Source of the DNA: Lachnospiraceae bacterium
GTDB lineage: Bacteria > Bacillota > Clostridia > Lachnospirales > Lachnospiraceae
DNA: 5,934 bases
Assembly: GCA_900759225.1 (NCBI GenBank)
Contig: CAAEUM010000291.1
Location: 1-5,934 of the forward strand
Reading direction: 5' to 3'
The notes beneath the pieces were generated by a model. It made no database searches. It saw only the letters and a list, made by a program, of their open reading frames with translations, and was not told the DNA's origin. Of the stretch, positions 4,907 to 5,934 are shown piece by piece (the first letter of the stretch is position 1; each line of letters opens with the position of its first letter). Both the position numbers and the translations under genes were made by a program.

Positions 4907-5934
4907 ATGAAACGATTTGTTAGCTGCGCAATGGCAGTGATGCTTGGAACAATGGCATTGAGTGGTTGTACGACGTCAAATCAGCAGACACAGGCTGCAG
5001 CAACTGAAACAGTTGCATCGGAAAAAACAGAGGAAGCAAAGGCAGAGGAAACAAAAAAAGAAGAGGCAGAAACCTCTGCAGCAGATACCACAAAGGAGTA
5101 CGCAGTAAAGCCAAGGAAAATTACAGACAGAACGGTAAAATTAGGTCTGATCCCAGTCACAATGAATACGGCTTATACGATGACGATCAATGGAGCCAAG
5201 AAGCAGATTGAAGCAACGGGAGATAAGATTGAGCTGATCGTGCAGGCACCATCCAGTAATGCGAGTACTATTACAGAGCAGGGCAACATTATGGAAACCA
5301 TGATCCAGCAGGGTGTTGATGCAATTGCATTGGCTACAGAATCAGATGAAACAATGCTTCCTTATTTGAGAGAGGCAGCAGAGGCTGATATTCCTGTGTT
5401 TTTATTTAATATGACAGAAATTAATGAAGAAAATATTTATTATGTGTCAAGTATAGGATATGACCAGGAAAAAGCAGGATATGAAATTGGACAGTGGATT
5501 AATGAAAATCTGGGCAATGAGGCACAGAAAATAGCTGTTTTAGAGGGATATGCAGGTATTGTAAATACCAAGAGAATGGATGGGTTTAAGGCAGCTCTTG
5601 CAGATAATGAAAATCTTGAGATCGTTGCTTCCCAGACAGCAGACTGGACAAGGGAGAAGGGACAGAGTGTAACTGAGAGTATCCTTACATCTAATCCGGA
5701 TATTACAGTGCTCTATGGGCCTTACGATGAGATGGTTCTGGGTGGATTGACTGTTATTAAAGAGCGTAATCTTTTAGACCAGGTGGCTGCAATTGGCTTT
5801 GGCTGTACTAAGGATGGTGTAGCTGCAATTGAAGCAGGTGAGATGCAGGCAACTATTGATGTAGGAGAATATGGAACTGGATTTGATATTGTAGATGCAG
5901 TTACAGATTTCTGTATTAATGGTAAAGAAGTAGA
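4907..5934 (+). CDS. Sugar-type ABC transporter substrate-binding lipoprotein (partial, 3' end missing)
   Basis: The first 342 residues are present and the frame is still open at the window edge; family length suggests a few tens of residues are missing. A lipoprotein signal peptide has basic KR, a hydrophobic core and lipobox LSGC with Cys21, so the protein should be lipid-anchored outside the membrane. Residues 22-64 form a low-complexity tether rich in Glu, Lys, Thr and Ala. The periplasmic-binding-protein type 4 fold (ribose/galactose-binding-like) starts near VKLGLIPVTMNTAY (77-90). It continues with IMETMIQQGVDAIAL, IPVFLFN, NTKRMDGFKAAL, and a PDITVLYGPYDEMVLGG block, then VAAIGFGC and AAIEAGEMQATI. 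It would deliver a sugar or related solute to a Carb2-type importer expected downstream. The ligand cannot be read. It has its own promoter, and its codon use looks more A+T-rich than the opp genes. Confidence 0.9.
   Translation, partial: MKRFVSCAMAVMLGTMALSGCTTSNQQTQAAATETVASEKTEEAKAEETKKEEAETSAADTTKEYAVKPRKITDRTVKLGLIPVTMNTAYTMTINGAKKQIEATGDKIELIVQAPSSNASTITEQGNIMETMIQQGVDAIALATESDETMLPYLREAAEADIPVFLFNMTEINEENIYYVSSIGYDQEKAGYEIGQWINENLGNEAQKIAVLEGYAGIVNTKRMDGFKAALADNENLEIVASQTADWTREKGQSVTESILTSNPDITVLYGPYDEMVLGGLTVIKERNLLDQVAAIGFGCTKDGVAAIEAGEMQATIDVGEYGTGFDIVDAVTDFCINGKEV

Noticed and set aside
4920..5114. A minus-strand open frame opposite the lipoprotein tether
   Set aside because: It is a shadow of the low-complexity coding sequence on the plus strand, with a biased Leu/Pro/Phe composition.
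1..5934. CRISPR arrays, tRNA or rRNA genes, complete insertion sequences, phage genes
   Set aside because: I looked for regularly spaced repeats, cloverleaf sequences, transposase motifs and integrase motifs on both strands and found none.

Overview
The window looks like chromosomal DNA from a low-to-mid G+C Firmicute, most likely a Clostridia/Lachnospiraceae-type gut anaerobe. This is inferred from strong GGAGG-type ribosome binding sites, tight operon packing, a lipoprotein-anchored solute-binding protein, and the resemblance of several proteins to families I know from that group. No taxonomic search was possible.

Bases 9-3896 hold four consecutive plus-strand genes for a peptide-type ABC importer: two inner-membrane permeases (oppB, oppC) and two ATPases (oppD, oppF). 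Junctions are 0, 16 and 5 bases long, so they are almost certainly one transcript. No peptide-binding protein (OppA) is inside the window; it could lie upstream of base 1, where a TAA at 4-6 may end a preceding gene. Both ATPases have every catalytic motif intact. Their C-terminal tails lack the cysteines that many relatives use to hold an iron-sulfur cluster.

Bases 3896-4282 encode a small membrane protein of unknown function whose start overlaps the oppF stop by one base. A hairpin plus T-run that looks like an intrinsic terminator sits inside this gene, and a perfect 18-bp palindrome lies near its end. Directly after it, about 4283-4579 is the wreck of an HD-domain phosphohydrolase-like gene: the first half is gone and the remainder is frameshifted at least once.

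Bases 4580-4906 are non-coding. They contain a good intrinsic terminator (4606-4643), three further inverted repeats (4640-4740), and a sigma-A-like promoter (4818-4846). From 4907 a new transcription unit begins with a sugar-type (Peripla_BP_4) lipoprotein binding protein that runs off the window end. Its own transporter would be expected downstream.

I do not see a clear novel biological system here. The points most worth checking are the terminator inside the coupled small gene, the decayed HD gene, and the repeat-rich spacer, which may be a dispersed element.
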